From Cupriavidus agavae (lineage in GTDB: Bacteria > Pseudomonadota > Gammaproteobacteria > Burkholderiales > Burkholderiaceae), in the NCBI RefSeq assembly GCF_004217045.1, contig NZ_SGXM01000001.1, positions 1 to 64,000 of the forward strand: a stretch of DNA of 64,000 nt, read 5' to 3'. How positions within the stretch are numbered: the first letter of the stretch is position 1; each line of letters begins with the position of its first letter. Under the pieces are notes generated by a model. It was not told the origin of the DNA. It was given only the letters and a program-made list of their open reading frames with translations, and did not search any database. Below are positions 28,427 through 38,297 of this stretch, piece after piece. Both the position numbers and the translations under genes were made by a program.

Positions 28427-28450
28427 CTCTCTCTCTATATATATATATAA
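28427..28450. repeat. Microsatellite (CT)5(AT)6 ahead of murD
   Basis: Five CT units (28427-28436) run directly into six AT units (28437-28448) followed by AA, in the 50-base gap between mraY and murD. It ends 4 bases before the murD ribosome binding site AGGA (28454-28457). In such a GC-rich region this is a striking compositional break; slippage could alter the leader length. Confidence 0.85.
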
Positions 28451-28464
28451 GGCAGGAATCCGAA

Positions 28465-29976
28465 GTGTTTGGCGCGTTGCAGAAACCTCAAGTGCTGGTA
28501 CTGGGCCTCGGCGAATCGGGCCTGGCCATGGCGCGCTGGTGCGGCCTCAACGGCTGCCGCGTGCGCGTGGCCGACACGCGCGAGGCGCCTGCCAACCTGG
28601 GCCTGCTGCAGGCCGAACTGGCGTCGGCGCAGTTCGCCGGCGGCCGGTTCGCCGAAGCGCTGCTGGACGGCATCGGCCTCGTGGCGATCAGCCCGGGGCT
28701 GTCGCCGCTGGACCCCGACACCCGGGCGCTGCTCGATGCGGCGCAGGCGCGCGGCATTCCGGTCTGGGGAGAGATCGAACTGTTCGCGCAGGCGCTCGGC
28801 TACCTCGAGGCCACCTCGGGTTACGCTCCGAAGGTGCTGGCGATCACCGGCACCAACGGCAAGACCACTACCACCGCACTGGCCGGCCGGCTGGCCGAAC
28901 GGGCGGGCAAGACCGTTGGCGTGGCCGGCAACATCAGCCCGTCGGCGCTGGACAAGCTCTCGGCATGCATTGCCAGCGCCACGTTGCCCGATGTCTGGGT
29001 GCTCGAACTGTCGAGCTTCCAGCTTGAGACCACATATTCGCTGGCGCCCCATGCGGCGACTGTGCTGAACCTCACACAGGATCACCTGGACTGGCACGGC
29101 TCGATGGAAGCCTACGCCGCGTCCAAGGCGCGCATCTTCGGCCCGGCCGACAAGGGCTGCGTGCAGGTGCTGAACCGCCAGGACAAGCTGACCATGGACA
29201 TGGCCCGGGCCGGCGCGCCGCTGGTGACCTTCGGCACGGACCTGCCTGAAGTGGCCGGCAGCTACGGCGTGCTGCGCGACGGCGGCATGCCGTGGCTGGC
29301 CGTGGCCGAACCCGACCCCGAGGCGGAAAGCGAGCAGAAGCCGCGCCGCCGGAAGAAGGACGAGCCCGCCGAGCCGCCCGTACCGGTGCGCCACAAGCGC
29401 CTGATGCCGGCCGACGCGCTGCACATCCGCGGCATGCACAACGCCACCAACGCCATGGCCGCGCTGGCGCTGTGCCGCGCCATCGACCTGCCGCTGAACG
29501 CGCTGCTGCACGGCCTGCGCGAGTATCGCGGCGAGCCGCACCGCGTGGAGTGGGTGGCGACGATCGACGAGGTCGAATACTTCGACGACAGCAAGGGCAC
29601 CAATGTGGGCGCCACGGTGGCCGCGCTGAACGGTCTGGACAAGCGCGTGGTGCTGATCGCCGGTGGCGAAGGCAAGGGGCAGGATTTCTCGCCGCTGGCC
29701 ACGCCGGTGGCGCAGTACGCGCGGGCCGTGGTGCTGATCGGCAAGGATGCCGGGGTGATCCGGGCGTCACTCTCCGATGCCGGGACCGAAATCGTGGACG
29801 CGGCCTCGCTGGAAGAGGCCGTGGAAAAATCGGCCGCGCTGGCGGAATCCGGTGACGTCGTGCTGCTCTCACCGGCCTGCGCCAGCCTCGACATGTTCCG
29901 CAACTACGTCCACCGCGCGCAGGTGTTCCGCGGCGCCGTGGAAGAACTGGCCTTGTCCCGGGGGATCATGCCATGA
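28465..29976 (+). CDS. murD: UDP-N-acetylmuramoylalanine--D-glutamate ligase
   Basis: 503 residues from a GTG start chosen for AGGA 7 bases upstream and the family N-terminus ([18 protein letters not shown]). It adds D-Glu to UDP-MurNAc-L-Ala. The ATP loop GTNGKTTT is at 129-136; [16 protein letters not shown] and [11 protein letters not shown] are present. It is longer than E. coli MurD (438), mainly through a charged insertion around 283-308 ([20 protein letters not shown]). Its stop overlaps ftsW as ATGA. Confidence 0.95.
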   Translation: MFGALQKPQVLVLGLGESGLAMARWCGLNGCRVRVADTREAPANLGLLQAELASAQFAGGRFAEALLDGIGLVAISPGLSPLDPDTRALLDAAQARGIPVWGEIELFAQALGYLEATSGYAPKVLAITGTNGKTTTTALAGRLAERAGKTVGVAGNISPSALDKLSACIASATLPDVWVLELSSFQLETTYSLAPHAATVLNLTQDHLDWHGSMEAYAASKARIFGPADKGCVQVLNRQDKLTMDMARAGAPLVTFGTDLPEVAGSYGVLRDGGMPWLAVAEPDPEAESEQKPRRRKKDEPAEPPVPVRHKRLMPADALHIRGMHNATNAMAALALCRAIDLPLNALLHGLREYRGEPHRVEWVATIDEVEYFDDSKGTNVGATVAALNGLDKRVVLIAGGEGKGQDFSPLATPVAQYARAVVLIGKDAGVIRASLSDAGTEIVDAASLEEAVEKSAALAESGDVVLLSPACASLDMFRNYVHRAQVFRGAVEELALSRGIMP

Positions 29977-31214
29977 GCGAGCCACAGGTCAAGCGCAGCG
30001 GATTCATCGGCGCCACCATCGGCAACGCCTGGGGTGGGCTGCGCGACGCGGTGTCGGGCGTCAAGCCGACCCGTTCGCGGATGATGGAGTACGACCAGCC
30101 GCTGCTGTGGGTGGCGATCGTGCTGCTGACGTTCGGCCTGGTGATGGTCTATTCGGCGTCGATCGCGCTGCCGGACTCGCCGCGCTATGCCAACTACCGC
30201 GAAGTGCACTTCCTGACGCGCCACGCGTTTGCGCTGTTCGTCGGGCTGTCGATGGGCCTGGTGGCGTTCCAGGTGCCGGTCAAGGTCTGGGACAAATACG
30301 CCCCGAAGCTGTTCCTGATCGCGCTGGCGCTGCTGGTGATCGTGCTGGTGCCGTTTGTCGGCAAGGGCGTGAACGGCGCGCGGCGCTGGATTCCGCTGGG
30401 CGTGATGAATTTCCAGCCGTCCGAACTGATGAAGCTGGCCGTGGTGCTGTATGCGGCCAACTACACCGTGCGCAAGCAGGAATGGATGCAGACGGTGTCC
30501 AAGGGCTTCCTGCCGATGGGCGTGGCCGTGGTGGTGGTGGGCATGCTGCTGCTGCTGGAGCCCGACATGGGCGCCTTCCTCGTGATCGCGGCCGTGGCGA
30601 TGGGCATCCTGTTCCTCGGCGGCATCAACGGCAAGCTGTTCGCCGGGCTGGTGGGCGTGGCGGTGGGCGCGTTCGGCCTGCTGATCACGGCGTCGCCATG
30701 GCGGCGCGAGCGGATTTTTGCGTACCTGAACCCGTGGGAAGAAAGCAACGCGCTGGGCAAGGCATACCAGCTGACCCACTCGCTGATCGCCTTCGGGCGC
30801 GGCGAATGGACCGGCGTGGGCCTGGGCGGCAGCATCGAAAAGCTGCACTACCTGCCGGAGGCGCATACCGACTTCATCCTGGCCGTGATCGGCGAGGAGT
30901 TCGGCTTCATCGGCGTGCTGGTGATGATCGTGCTGTTCTACTGGCTGGTGCGCCGCTGCTTCAACATCGGCCGCACCGCGCTGCAGCTCGACCGCACCTT
31001 CGCCGGCCTGGTGGCCAAGGGCATGGGGGTCTGGATCGGCTGGCAGACCTTCATCAACATGGGCGTGAACCTGGGCCTGCTGCCCACCAAGGGGCTGACG
31101 CTGCCGCTGGTGAGCTACGGCGGCTCGGGGATTTTGATGAATTGCGTGGCGCTGGCCATCGTGCTGCGGATTGATTACGAAAATCGAGTGTTGATGCGCG
31201 GAGGGAAGGTATGA
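29973..31214 (+). CDS. ftsW: Septal peptidoglycan glycosyltransferase FtsW
   Basis: A 413-residue SEDS-family inner-membrane polymerase working with FtsI at the septum. It has an extended cytoplasmic N-terminus and about ten transmembrane segments. Signature pieces are MVYSASIAL, the [10 protein letters not shown] loop, [10 protein letters not shown], the catalytic-loop region and [10 protein letters not shown]. The C-terminal codons encode MRGGKV, and the same bases hold the ribosome binding site (GGAGGGAAGG) for the next frame. The 3' end, with this site, is repeated 113 bases downstream. Confidence 0.96.
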   Translation: MSEPQVKRSGFIGATIGNAWGGLRDAVSGVKPTRSRMMEYDQPLLWVAIVLLTFGLVMVYSASIALPDSPRYANYREVHFLTRHAFALFVGLSMGLVAFQVPVKVWDKYAPKLFLIALALLVIVLVPFVGKGVNGARRWIPLGVMNFQPSELMKLAVVLYAANYTVRKQEWMQTVSKGFLPMGVAVVVVGMLLLLEPDMGAFLVIAAVAMGILFLGGINGKLFAGLVGVAVGAFGLLITASPWRRERIFAYLNPWEESNALGKAYQLTHSLIAFGRGEWTGVGLGGSIEKLHYLPEAHTDFILAVIGEEFGFIGVLVMIVLFYWLVRRCFNIGRTALQLDRTFAGLVAKGMGVWIGWQTFINMGVNLGLLPTKGLTLPLVSYGGSGILMNCVALAIVLRIDYENRVLMRGGKV

Positions 31215-31330
31215 CCGGAGTGCGTCAACGCTCGATTTCGGTGAAGGCTAACTTCCTGCGTCAGCAGGAAGTTAAGCGCAGCGGCCGAAGCCAAAATCGC
31301 GTTCCGATGCGCGGAGGGAAGGTATGACCG
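31180..31330 (+). repeat. Direct repeat, 38 bases at 113-base distance, flanking a palindrome
   Basis: 31180-31217 and 31293-31330 match at 34 of 38 positions, with the last 25 identical. Each copy holds the end of ftsW, the ribosome binding site and the TATGACCG stop/start. Between them is a hairpin: TAACTTCCTG (31249-31258) and CAGGAAGTTA (31265-31274), 10-base arms with a 6-base loop. It looks like a partial tandem duplication or a small palindromic insertion with repeated flanks. Confidence 0.85.
31211..31327 (+). CDS. Small basic peptide of 38 residues between ftsW and murG (hypothetical)
   Basis: This frame begins with an ATG that overlaps the ftsW stop (ATGA, 31211-31214) and ends with a TGA that overlaps the murG start (ATGA, 31324-31327). 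A strong GGAGGGAAGG site precedes it. It encodes 38 residues with ten Lys/Arg and one Glu, ending MRGGKV exactly like FtsW. Fourteen of 38 codons end in A or T, unlike its neighbours, so it probably arose from non-coding or duplicated DNA. It may simply preserve coupling between ftsW and murG; whether the peptide matters is unknown. Confidence 0.5.
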   Translation: MTGVRQRSISVKANFLRQQEVKRSGRSQNRVPMRGGKV

Positions 31331-32394
31331 CGCGCACTCTTCTCGTCATGGCTGGCGGCACTGGCGGACACGTCTTTCCGGGGCTGGCGGTGGCGCACGC
31401 GCTGCGTGACGAGGGCTGGCGCGTGGTGTGGCTGGGCAATCGTACCGGCATGGAAGCCACGCTGGTGCCGAAGCACGACATCCCGATGGAGTTCATCCAG
31501 TTCGGCGGGCTGCGCGGCAAGGGCCTGATGACCAAGTTCCTGCTGCCGCTGAACCTGCTGCGCGCGTTCTGGCAAAGCATTGGCGCGCTGCGCCGGGTGA
31601 AGCCGGACGTGGTGCTCGGCATGGGCGGCTACATCACGTTCCCGGCGGGAATGATGGCGTCGCTGCTGGGCCGGCCGCTGGTGCTGCACGAGCAGAATTC
31701 GATTGCCGGGCTGACCAACAAGGTGCTGGCGAAGGTGGCCGACCGCGTGCTGTGCGCGTTCCCGGACGCTTTGCCGGACAGCGAGTGGACCGGCAACCCG
31801 GTGCGCGCCGAACTGGCCGCGATCCCGGCGCCCGAGGCACGCTACGACCATCGCACCGGCCCGCTGCGCCTGCTCGTGGTGGGCGGCAGCCTGGGCGCGG
31901 CGGCGCTGAACGACGTCGTGCCGAAGGCGCTGGCGCTGCTGCCCGAGGCCAGCCGGCCCACGGTGAAGCACCAGGCCGGGGTGAAACAGATCGACCAACT
32001 CCGTGCGAACTACGCGGCGGCGGGCGTGGCCGGCGAGACCGTGCCATTTATCGACGACATGGCGGCGGCCTATGCCGACGCCGATCTGGTCATCTGCCGC
32101 GCTGGCGCGATGACGGTATCGGAAGTGGCGGCCGCCGGAGTGGCCGCACTGTTCGTGCCGTTCCCGCACGCGGTGGACGACCACCAGACCACCAACGCGG
32201 CGTTCCTGTCGAGGCAGGACGCGGCGCTGCTGGTGCAACAGAACAACCTGAGCGCGGAAGGGCTGGCACAGACCATCGCCGGCCTGACGCGCGAGCAACT
32301 GAAGGACATGGCGCGCGCGGCGCGCAGCCTGGCCAAGCCTGAGGCAACCCGGCGCGTAGCCGAGATCTGCCGGCAGGCGGCGGGCGACAAGTGA
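31324..32394 (+). CDS. murG: UDP-N-acetylglucosamine--undecaprenyl-pyrophosphoryl-MurNAc-pentapeptide GlcNAc transferase
   Basis: A 356-residue peripheral membrane glycosyltransferase (GT28) that converts lipid I to lipid II. The N-terminal glycine loop [46 protein letters not shown] and the C-terminal [17 protein letters not shown] with [11 protein letters not shown] are all present. The start at 31324 has GGAGGGAAGG 4 bases upstream, part of the repeated block. Confidence 0.96.
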   Translation: MTARTLLVMAGGTGGHVFPGLAVAHALRDEGWRVVWLGNRTGMEATLVPKHDIPMEFIQFGGLRGKGLMTKFLLPLNLLRAFWQSIGALRRVKPDVVLGMGGYITFPAGMMASLLGRPLVLHEQNSIAGLTNKVLAKVADRVLCAFPDALPDSEWTGNPVRAELAAIPAPEARYDHRTGPLRLLVVGGSLGAAALNDVVPKALALLPEASRPTVKHQAGVKQIDQLRANYAAAGVAGETVPFIDDMAAAYADADLVICRAGAMTVSEVAAAGVAALFVPFPHAVDDHQTTNAAFLSRQDAALLVQQNNLSAEGLAQTIAGLTREQLKDMARAARSLAKPEATRRVAEICRQAAGDK

Positions 32395-32404
32395 AACGAA
32401 TTCA

Positions 32405-33820
32405 ATGAAGCATATCGTCAAGAACATCCACTTCGTAGGCATCGGCGGCGCCGGCATGAGCGGCATCGCGGAGGTCCTGCTGAACCTGGGCTACAAGGTC
32501 TCGGGCTCCGACATGGGCAGCAACGCTGCCACGCGGCGCCTGGCCTCGCTCGGCGCCCGCGTCTGCCACGGCCATGATGCCGCCAACGTGGAAGGCGCCA
32601 ACGCCGTGGTGGTGTCCACCGCGGTGACCAACGACAACCCCGAGGTGCTGGCCGCCCGCGCCCGCCGTATCCCCGTGGTGCCGCGCGCGGTGATGCTGGC
32701 CGAGCTGATGCGCCTGAAGCAGGGCGTGGCCATTGCCGGCACGCACGGCAAGACCACCACCACCAGCCTCGTGGCCTCGGTGCTGGCCGAAGGCGGGCTG
32801 GACCCCACGTTCGTGATCGGCGGCCGGCTGAACTCGGCTGGCGCCAACGCGCGGCTGGGCACCGGTGACTTCATCGTGGCCGAGGCCGACGAGTCGGACG
32901 CGTCGTTCCTGAACCTGTTCCCGGTGATGGAGGTCATCACCAATATCGACGCCGACCACATGGACACCTACGGGCACGATTTCGCCCGGCTCAAGCAGGC
33001 GTTCGTGGAATTCACCCAGCGCCTGCCGTTCTACGGCATCGCGGTGCTGTGCGTCGATGACCCGAACGTGCGCGAGATCCTGCCGTTCGTGTCCAAGCCG
33101 GTGGTCCGCTACGGGTTTGCCGAGGACGCGCAGATCCGGGCGATCAACGCGCGCGCCGTGGACGGCCAGATGCATTTCACGGTGCTGCGCCAGCTCAACG
33201 GCCATGCCGAGCCGCCGCTGGACATCGTGCTGAACCTGCCGGGCGACCATAACGTGCAGAACGCGCTGGCCGCCATCGCCATCGCCACGGAGCTGGAGGT
33301 GCCGGACGCCGCCATCGTCAAGGCGCTGCGCGAGTTCCACGGCGTGGGCCGCCGCTTCCAGCGCTATGGCGAGGTGGCAACGCCCGACGGCGCCGGCACC
33401 TTCACGCTGGTGGACGACTACGGCCACCACCCGGTGGAAATGGCCGCCACGCTGGCCGCCGCGCGCGGCGCGTTCCCGGGCCGCCGGCTGGTGCTGGCGT
33501 TCCAGCCGCACCGCTTTACCCGGACGCGCGACTGCTTCGAGGATTTCGTGAAGGTGCTCGGCACCGTCGATGCGCTGCTGCTGGCCGAGGTCTACGCCGC
33601 CGGCGAGGCCCCGATCGTGGCCGCCGACGGCCGGGCGATGACCCGCGCGCTGCGCGTGACCAACAAGGTGGAACCTGTTTTCGTGGAACAGATCGAGGAT
33701 ATGCCCCAGTCGATCCTGAATGCCGTGCGGCCTGGCGATGTGGTCGTGACGATGGGCGCCGGTTCGATCGGCGCCGTGCCGGGACAACTGGTGTCGCGCC
33801 AGGCGGGAGGTCAGCAATGA
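32405..33820 (+). CDS. murC: UDP-N-acetylmuramate--L-alanine ligase
   Basis: A 471-residue Mur ligase that adds L-Ala to UDP-MurNAc. The N-terminal [18 protein letters not shown] and the ATP loop GTHGKTTT (112-119) are diagnostic; [21 protein letters not shown] and [10 protein letters not shown] are also visible. It starts 10 bases after murG and overlaps ddlB as ATGA. Confidence 0.96.
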   Translation: MKHIVKNIHFVGIGGAGMSGIAEVLLNLGYKVSGSDMGSNAATRRLASLGARVCHGHDAANVEGANAVVVSTAVTNDNPEVLAARARRIPVVPRAVMLAELMRLKQGVAIAGTHGKTTTTSLVASVLAEGGLDPTFVIGGRLNSAGANARLGTGDFIVAEADESDASFLNLFPVMEVITNIDADHMDTYGHDFARLKQAFVEFTQRLPFYGIAVLCVDDPNVREILPFVSKPVVRYGFAEDAQIRAINARAVDGQMHFTVLRQLNGHAEPPLDIVLNLPGDHNVQNALAAIAIATELEVPDAAIVKALREFHGVGRRFQRYGEVATPDGAGTFTLVDDYGHHPVEMAATLAAARGAFPGRRLVLAFQPHRFTRTRDCFEDFVKVLGTVDALLLAEVYAAGEAPIVAADGRAMTRALRVTNKVEPVFVEQIEDMPQSILNAVRPGDVVVTMGAGSIGAVPGQLVSRQAGGQQ

Positions 33821-34800
33821 GTTTCGTGGCCCATCCCAATATCGATCCGAAATCGCTGGGCAAGGTTGGCGTGCTGCTGGGCGGCAAGTCGGCCGAGCGC
33901 GAGATCTCGCTGATGTCCGGCAACGGCGTGCTGGCCGCGCTGCAGTCGCGCGGGGTGGACGCCCACCCGTTCGATCCGGCGCTCCAGTCCGTGGCCGAAC
34001 TGGCCGCGGCCAGGTTCGACCGCGTCTTCATCGCGCTGCATGGCCGCTACGGCGAGGACGGCACGATGCAGGGCCTGCTCGAACAGCTGGGCGTGCCGTA
34101 CACCGGCAGCGGCGTGCTGGCGTCGGCGCTGGCCATGGACAAGCAGGCCACCAAGCGGCTGTGGATGACCCACGACCTGGCCACGCCGCGCTTTGCCATG
34201 CTCCACGCCGACACCGATTTCGACGCCGTGGTGCGCGACCTGGGCCTGCCGCTGATCGTCAAGCCGGCGCGCGAGGGGTCGTCGATCGGGCTGACCAAGG
34301 TGACCGCGGCCGACCAGATGGCCGCCGCGTTCCAGAAGGCCGCCGACCTCGACAACGACGTGATTGCCGAATCGTTCATCGACGGCGCGGAGCTGACTTG
34401 CCCCGTCGTGGGCGAGGGTGCGACGGCCGAAGCGCTGCCGGTTATCAAGATTGTTGCGCCAGAGTCGAACTACGACTATCAAAATAAGTACTTTACTGAC
34501 GATACCCAATACCTGTGCCCCTCGACTTTGCCTGAAACGCTGGAGAACGAAGTCCGCGCGCTGGCCGTCGAAGCATTCCGCGTGTTGGGCTGCCGAGGCT
34601 GGGCCCGCGCGGACGTAATGCTGACGCGCGATGGCCGCCCGTACCTGCTCGAAATGAATACCTCGCCTGGCATGACCGGCCATTCGCTCGTGCCGATGGC
34701 GGCGCGCGCGAATGGCATCAGCTACGAGGACTTCGTGATGCAGGTGCTGGCCCTGGCGACGCTGGACCTGCACCCGAACGAGCACTGGAAACCCGAATAA
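33817..34800 (+). CDS. ddlB: D-alanine--D-alanine ligase B
   Basis: A 327-residue ATP-grasp ligase supplying D-Ala-D-Ala to MurF. Visible: [48 protein letters not shown], and the C-terminal [15 protein letters not shown] with the metal-binding Glu and Asn. Bases 34430-34620 have unusually many A/T third positions for this cluster, without any change in frame. It overlaps murC by ATGA. Confidence 0.95.
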   Translation: MSFVAHPNIDPKSLGKVGVLLGGKSAEREISLMSGNGVLAALQSRGVDAHPFDPALQSVAELAAARFDRVFIALHGRYGEDGTMQGLLEQLGVPYTGSGVLASALAMDKQATKRLWMTHDLATPRFAMLHADTDFDAVVRDLGLPLIVKPAREGSSIGLTKVTAADQMAAAFQKAADLDNDVIAESFIDGAELTCPVVGEGATAEALPVIKIVAPESNYDYQNKYFTDDTQYLCPSTLPETLENEVRALAVEAFRVLGCRGWARADVMLTRDGRPYLLEMNTSPGMTGHSLVPMAARANGISYEDFVMQVLALATLDLHPNEHWKPE

Positions 34801-34834
34801 CAGCCGGACCGACGACCCCGAGACCCAACCAACC

Positions 34835-35731
34835 ATGTGGCATAACGCGCGCCTGCTCAACCTGATCGCCTCAGCGCTCTACGCGCTGGTGGCGCTCATG
34901 GCGCTCGGCGCCGGCCTGCTGTGGCTGGCGCAGCGGCCCGTGTTCGCCATCACCCACGTGGAACTGACGTCGATGGAGGGCGGCCCGCTGCGGCACGTGA
35001 ACGCGCCGAGCGTGCGCGCCAACGCGCTGGGCAAGCTGTCGGGCAACTTCTTCACGCTCGACCTGAACGCCGCCCGCCAGGCATTCGAGTCCGTGCCATG
35101 GGTGCGCCATGCCAGCGTGCGCCGCGAATGGCCGAACGGGCTGGCGGTGCAGGTGGAGGAGCACGAGGCGCTCGGCACCTGGGGCGGGGCCGATACCGGC
35201 CGGCTGATCAATACGTACGGCGAGGTGTTCGTCGCCAACACGGCCGAGGCCGAAGAGGACGCGCAGCTGCTGGCGCTGGACGGCCCGCCCGACAGCGAGG
35301 AAGACGTGGTCGGCAAGCTGGAAATCATGCGCGAATGGTTCCGGCCGATGAAGGCCGAGCCGCTGTCGGTGGCGCTGTCGGGGCGCTATGCCTGGCGCGC
35401 CCGGCTGTCGAACGGGCTGGTGGTGGAGTTCGGCCGCGAACAGAACGAGGACGACCGCGCCGCCATGGAGGCGCGTGTGAAGCGCTTCGTGGCGTCGTGG
35501 CCACAGTTGACGGAGCAGTGGGGCAAGCAGATCGAGTACGCCGACCTGCGCTACCCCAATGGTTTTGCGATCCGCGCGGCCAACGTGCGCTTCCTGACCG
35601 ATGCCCAGGCCGCCGCGGCGGCCAAGGCGGCGGCGAAGGCGGCAGCGGCAGCGCCCCAGGCGGCTTCGGCCGGTACTACCAACAACAATCCGACGCGACT
35701 CAAGAGCAAGAACGCGGAGAAAAGTCGATGA
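34835..35731 (+). CDS. ftsQ: Cell division protein FtsQ
   Basis: A 298-residue bitopic divisome protein. A transmembrane helix lies at about residues 9-31, then the POTRA domain (FAITHVELTSMEGG) and the FtsQ beta domain with VPWVRHASVRREWPNGLAVQVEEHEALGTWG. The C-terminal tail from about residue 252 is low-complexity Ala/Lys, then Asn/Ser/Lys, beyond the usual family end. It scaffolds FtsL and FtsB. The stop overlaps ftsA as ATGA. Confidence 0.93.
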   Translation: MWHNARLLNLIASALYALVALMALGAGLLWLAQRPVFAITHVELTSMEGGPLRHVNAPSVRANALGKLSGNFFTLDLNAARQAFESVPWVRHASVRREWPNGLAVQVEEHEALGTWGGADTGRLINTYGEVFVANTAEAEEDAQLLALDGPPDSEEDVVGKLEIMREWFRPMKAEPLSVALSGRYAWRARLSNGLVVEFGREQNEDDRAAMEARVKRFVASWPQLTEQWGKQIEYADLRYPNGFAIRAANVRFLTDAQAAAAAKAAAKAAAAAPQAASAGTTNNNPTRLKSKNAEKSR

Positions 35732-36960
35732 GCAAGGAATACAAGGACCTACTGGTCGGTCTCGACATCGGCACCTCGAAGGTGGCGGCCGTGGTGGCGG
35801 AACTGCGCCCCGACGGCAGCTACGAGGTCATCGGGATGGGCCAGTCCGAGTCCAAGGGTCTGAAGAAGGGGGTCGTGGTCAACATCGAAGCCACCGTGCA
35901 GTCGATCCAGCGCGCGCTGGAGGAGGCCGAACTGATGGCCGACTGCAAGATCGCCGAGGTGTTCACCGGTATCGCCGGCAGCCATATCCGCAGCTTCAAC
36001 TCCAGCGGCATGGTGGCCATCAAGGACAAGGAAGTCACCCAGACCGACGTCGCCCGCGTGATCGAGACCGCCAAGGCGGTCAACATCCCGACCGACCAGC
36101 AGATCCTGCACATCCTGACGCAGGAATTCATCATCGACGGCCAGGAGGACGTGCGCGAGCCCATCGGCATGAGCGGCATCCGCCTGGAAGTGAAGGTGCA
36201 CATCGTGACCGGCGCGGTCAGCGCGGCCCAGAACATCGTCAAATGCGTGCGTCGCTGCGGGCTGGAAGTGCACGACCTGATCCTGCAGCCGCTGGCGTCG
36301 AGCCTGGCGGTGCTGACCGAGGACGAGAAGGAGCTGGGCGTGGTGCTGGTCGACATCGGCGGCGGCACCACCGACATCGCCATCTTCAGCGAAGGGGCCA
36401 TCCGCCACACGGCCGTGATCCCGATCGCCGGCGACCAGATCACCAACGACATCGCCATGGCGCTGCGCACGCCGACGCCCGATGCCGAGGATATCAAGAT
36501 GCAGTACGGCATCGCCAAGCAGGCGATTGCCGATCCGGAAGACATGATCGAGGTGCCCGGGGTGGGCGACCGCGGCACGCGCACGCTGAGCCGGCAGGCG
36601 CTGGCAGCGGTGATCGAGCCGCGTATCGAGGAACTCTATTCGCTGGTGCACCAGGTGGTGCGCGAATCGGGCTACGAGGAACTGCTGTCGTCGGGCGTGG
36701 TGATCACCGGCGGCACGGCGATGATGCCGGGCATGGTCGAACTGGGCGAGGACATCTTCCTGAAGCCCGTGCGCGTGGGCGTGCCCGAGTACCGCGGCAA
36801 CCTGCACGAGGTGGTCAAGAGCCCGCGCTACTCCACGGTGATGGGGCTGCTGCAGGAAGGCTGCGTGCAACGCATGCGCGGCCGCAAGGTGGCGGTGCAG
36901 AGCGGACAGGTCAAGCAGGTCTGGACACGCATGAAGGAATGGTTCGTCGGCAACTTCTGA
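35728..36960 (+). CDS. ftsA: Cell division protein FtsA
   Basis: A 410-residue actin-like ATPase tethering FtsZ to the membrane. The start at 35728 overlaps ftsQ by ATGA and has GGAGA upstream. Phosphate 1 is LVGLDIGTSKVAAVV, phosphate 2 is VLVDIGGGTTDIAIF, and the adenosine region is GVVITGGTAMMPGM. The C-terminal amphipathic membrane-targeting helix (VWTRMKEWFVGNF) is intact. Confidence 0.96.
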   Translation: MSKEYKDLLVGLDIGTSKVAAVVAELRPDGSYEVIGMGQSESKGLKKGVVVNIEATVQSIQRALEEAELMADCKIAEVFTGIAGSHIRSFNSSGMVAIKDKEVTQTDVARVIETAKAVNIPTDQQILHILTQEFIIDGQEDVREPIGMSGIRLEVKVHIVTGAVSAAQNIVKCVRRCGLEVHDLILQPLASSLAVLTEDEKELGVVLVDIGGGTTDIAIFSEGAIRHTAVIPIAGDQITNDIAMALRTPTPDAEDIKMQYGIAKQAIADPEDMIEVPGVGDRGTRTLSRQALAAVIEPRIEELYSLVHQVVRESGYEELLSSGVVITGGTAMMPGMVELGEDIFLKPVRVGVPEYRGNLHEVVKSPRYSTVMGLLQEGCVQRMRGRKVAVQSGQVKQVWTRMKEWFVGNF

Positions 36961-37049
36961 AGCCGGCGCGTGTCAGGAAGGTTTCGTAGTGGTATCGGCC
37001 ATGTTGGCCATGTAGTTATTCGATGGTTTCTTGTTCAGGAACCAAGGGT

Positions 37050-37067
37050 TGCGGCGGGGAGGCCGCA
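37050..37067 (+). promoter_or_regulatory. Small hairpin in the ftsA-ftsZ leader
   Basis: TGCGGC (37050-37055) and GCCGCA (37062-37067) flank GGGGAG in the 140-base ftsA-ftsZ gap, 33 bases before the ftsZ start. It has no T run, so it is not a terminator; it could shape the ftsZ leader. A short direct repeat TTGGCCATG lies at about 37002-37014. Confidence 0.35.
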
Positions 37068-37100
37068 GCGTTTGGGGACTGATTTTTCTCGGAGGCAGTG

Positions 37101-38297
37101 ATGGACTTTGACATGATTGAAACGGAGATTCAGGACGGCACCATCATCAAGGTGGTGGGCGTGGGCGGTGCGGGCGGCAACGCCGTGCAGCACATGATCA
37201 GCCGTGGCGTGCAGGGCGTGGAATTCATCTGCATGAACACGGATGCCCAGGCACTGAAGCGCTCCAGCGCCTCGCGCGTGCTGCAGCTCGGCAATACGGG
37301 CCTGGGCGCCGGCGCCAAGCCCGAGGTGGGCCGCAACTGTGCCGAACAGGCGCGCGAGCAGATCGCCGACGCCCTGCGCGGCGCGCACATGGTCTTCATC
37401 ACTGCCGGCATGGGCGGCGGTACCGGCACCGGTGCTGCCCCGATCGTGGCGCAGGTGGCCAAGGAAATGGGCATCCTGACCGTGGGCGTGGTCAGCAAGC
37501 CGTTCGACTTCGAAGGCGCACGCCGCGCCAAGGTGGCCGAACATGGCTCGGGCGAGCTGGAATCGTCGGTTGACTCGCTGATCGTCGTGCTCAACGAGAA
37601 GCTCTTCGAAGTCATGGGCGACGACGCCGAGATGGACAAGTGCTTCCAGTGCGCGGATGACGTGCTGCACAACGCCGTGGCTGGCATTGCCGAAATCATC
37701 AATGTCGACGGTCTGGTGAACGTCGACTTCGAGGACGTGAAGACGGTGATGGGCGAGCAGGGCAAGGCCATGATGGGCACGGCTACCGTGTCCGGCGTGG
37801 ACCGCGCCCGCCTGGCGGCCGAGCAGGCCGTGGCCAGCCCGCTGCTGGAAGGCGTGGACCTGTCCGGCGCGCGTGGCGTGCTGGTCAACATCACGGCCAG
37901 CCGCTCGCTGAAGCTGTCGGAAACCAAGGAAGTCATGAACACGATCCGCAGCTATGCCGCGGAAGATGCGACCGTGATCTTCGGTACGGTGTACGACGAC
38001 TCGATGGGCGACGCGCTGCGCGTGACCGTGGTGGCCACGGGCCTGGGCCGTTCGGCCAAGAAGCAGCAGCCGATGACGCTGCTGAAGACTGGCACGGACA
38101 ACATCCCGGTGCAGATGATGGCCGGCATGGGCGTTGCCACGTCGCACGCGCACGCCGCGCCGGACTACAGCAACCTGGATACGCCGGCAGTGTGGCGCAG
38201 CTCGCGTGAGTCGGCATCGGCCCACGTGGCGGCGCTGCAGGAAAAGGGTGTGGATACGTACGACATCCCGGCCTTCCTGCGCAAGCAGGCAGACTGA
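37101..38297 (+). CDS. ftsZ: Cell division GTPase FtsZ
   Basis: A 398-residue tubulin-like GTPase that forms the division ring. The GTP signature GGGTGTG is at 105-111, with VGVGGAGGNAVQHM near the start and NVDFEDVKTVM. The C-terminal peptide binding FtsA, ZipA and ZapD is YDIPAFLRKQ. ATG at 37101 is preferred over GTG at 37098 because GGAGG (37091-37095) is properly spaced. It is the last dcw gene before a strong terminator. Confidence 0.97.
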   Translation: MDFDMIETEIQDGTIIKVVGVGGAGGNAVQHMISRGVQGVEFICMNTDAQALKRSSASRVLQLGNTGLGAGAKPEVGRNCAEQAREQIADALRGAHMVFITAGMGGGTGTGAAPIVAQVAKEMGILTVGVVSKPFDFEGARRAKVAEHGSGELESSVDSLIVVLNEKLFEVMGDDAEMDKCFQCADDVLHNAVAGIAEIINVDGLVNVDFEDVKTVMGEQGKAMMGTATVSGVDRARLAAEQAVASPLLEGVDLSGARGVLVNITASRSLKLSETKEVMNTIRSYAAEDATVIFGTVYDDSMGDALRVTVVATGLGRSAKKQQPMTLLKTGTDNIPVQMMAGMGVATSHAHAAPDYSNLDTPAVWRSSRESASAHVAALQEKGVDTYDIPAFLRKQAD

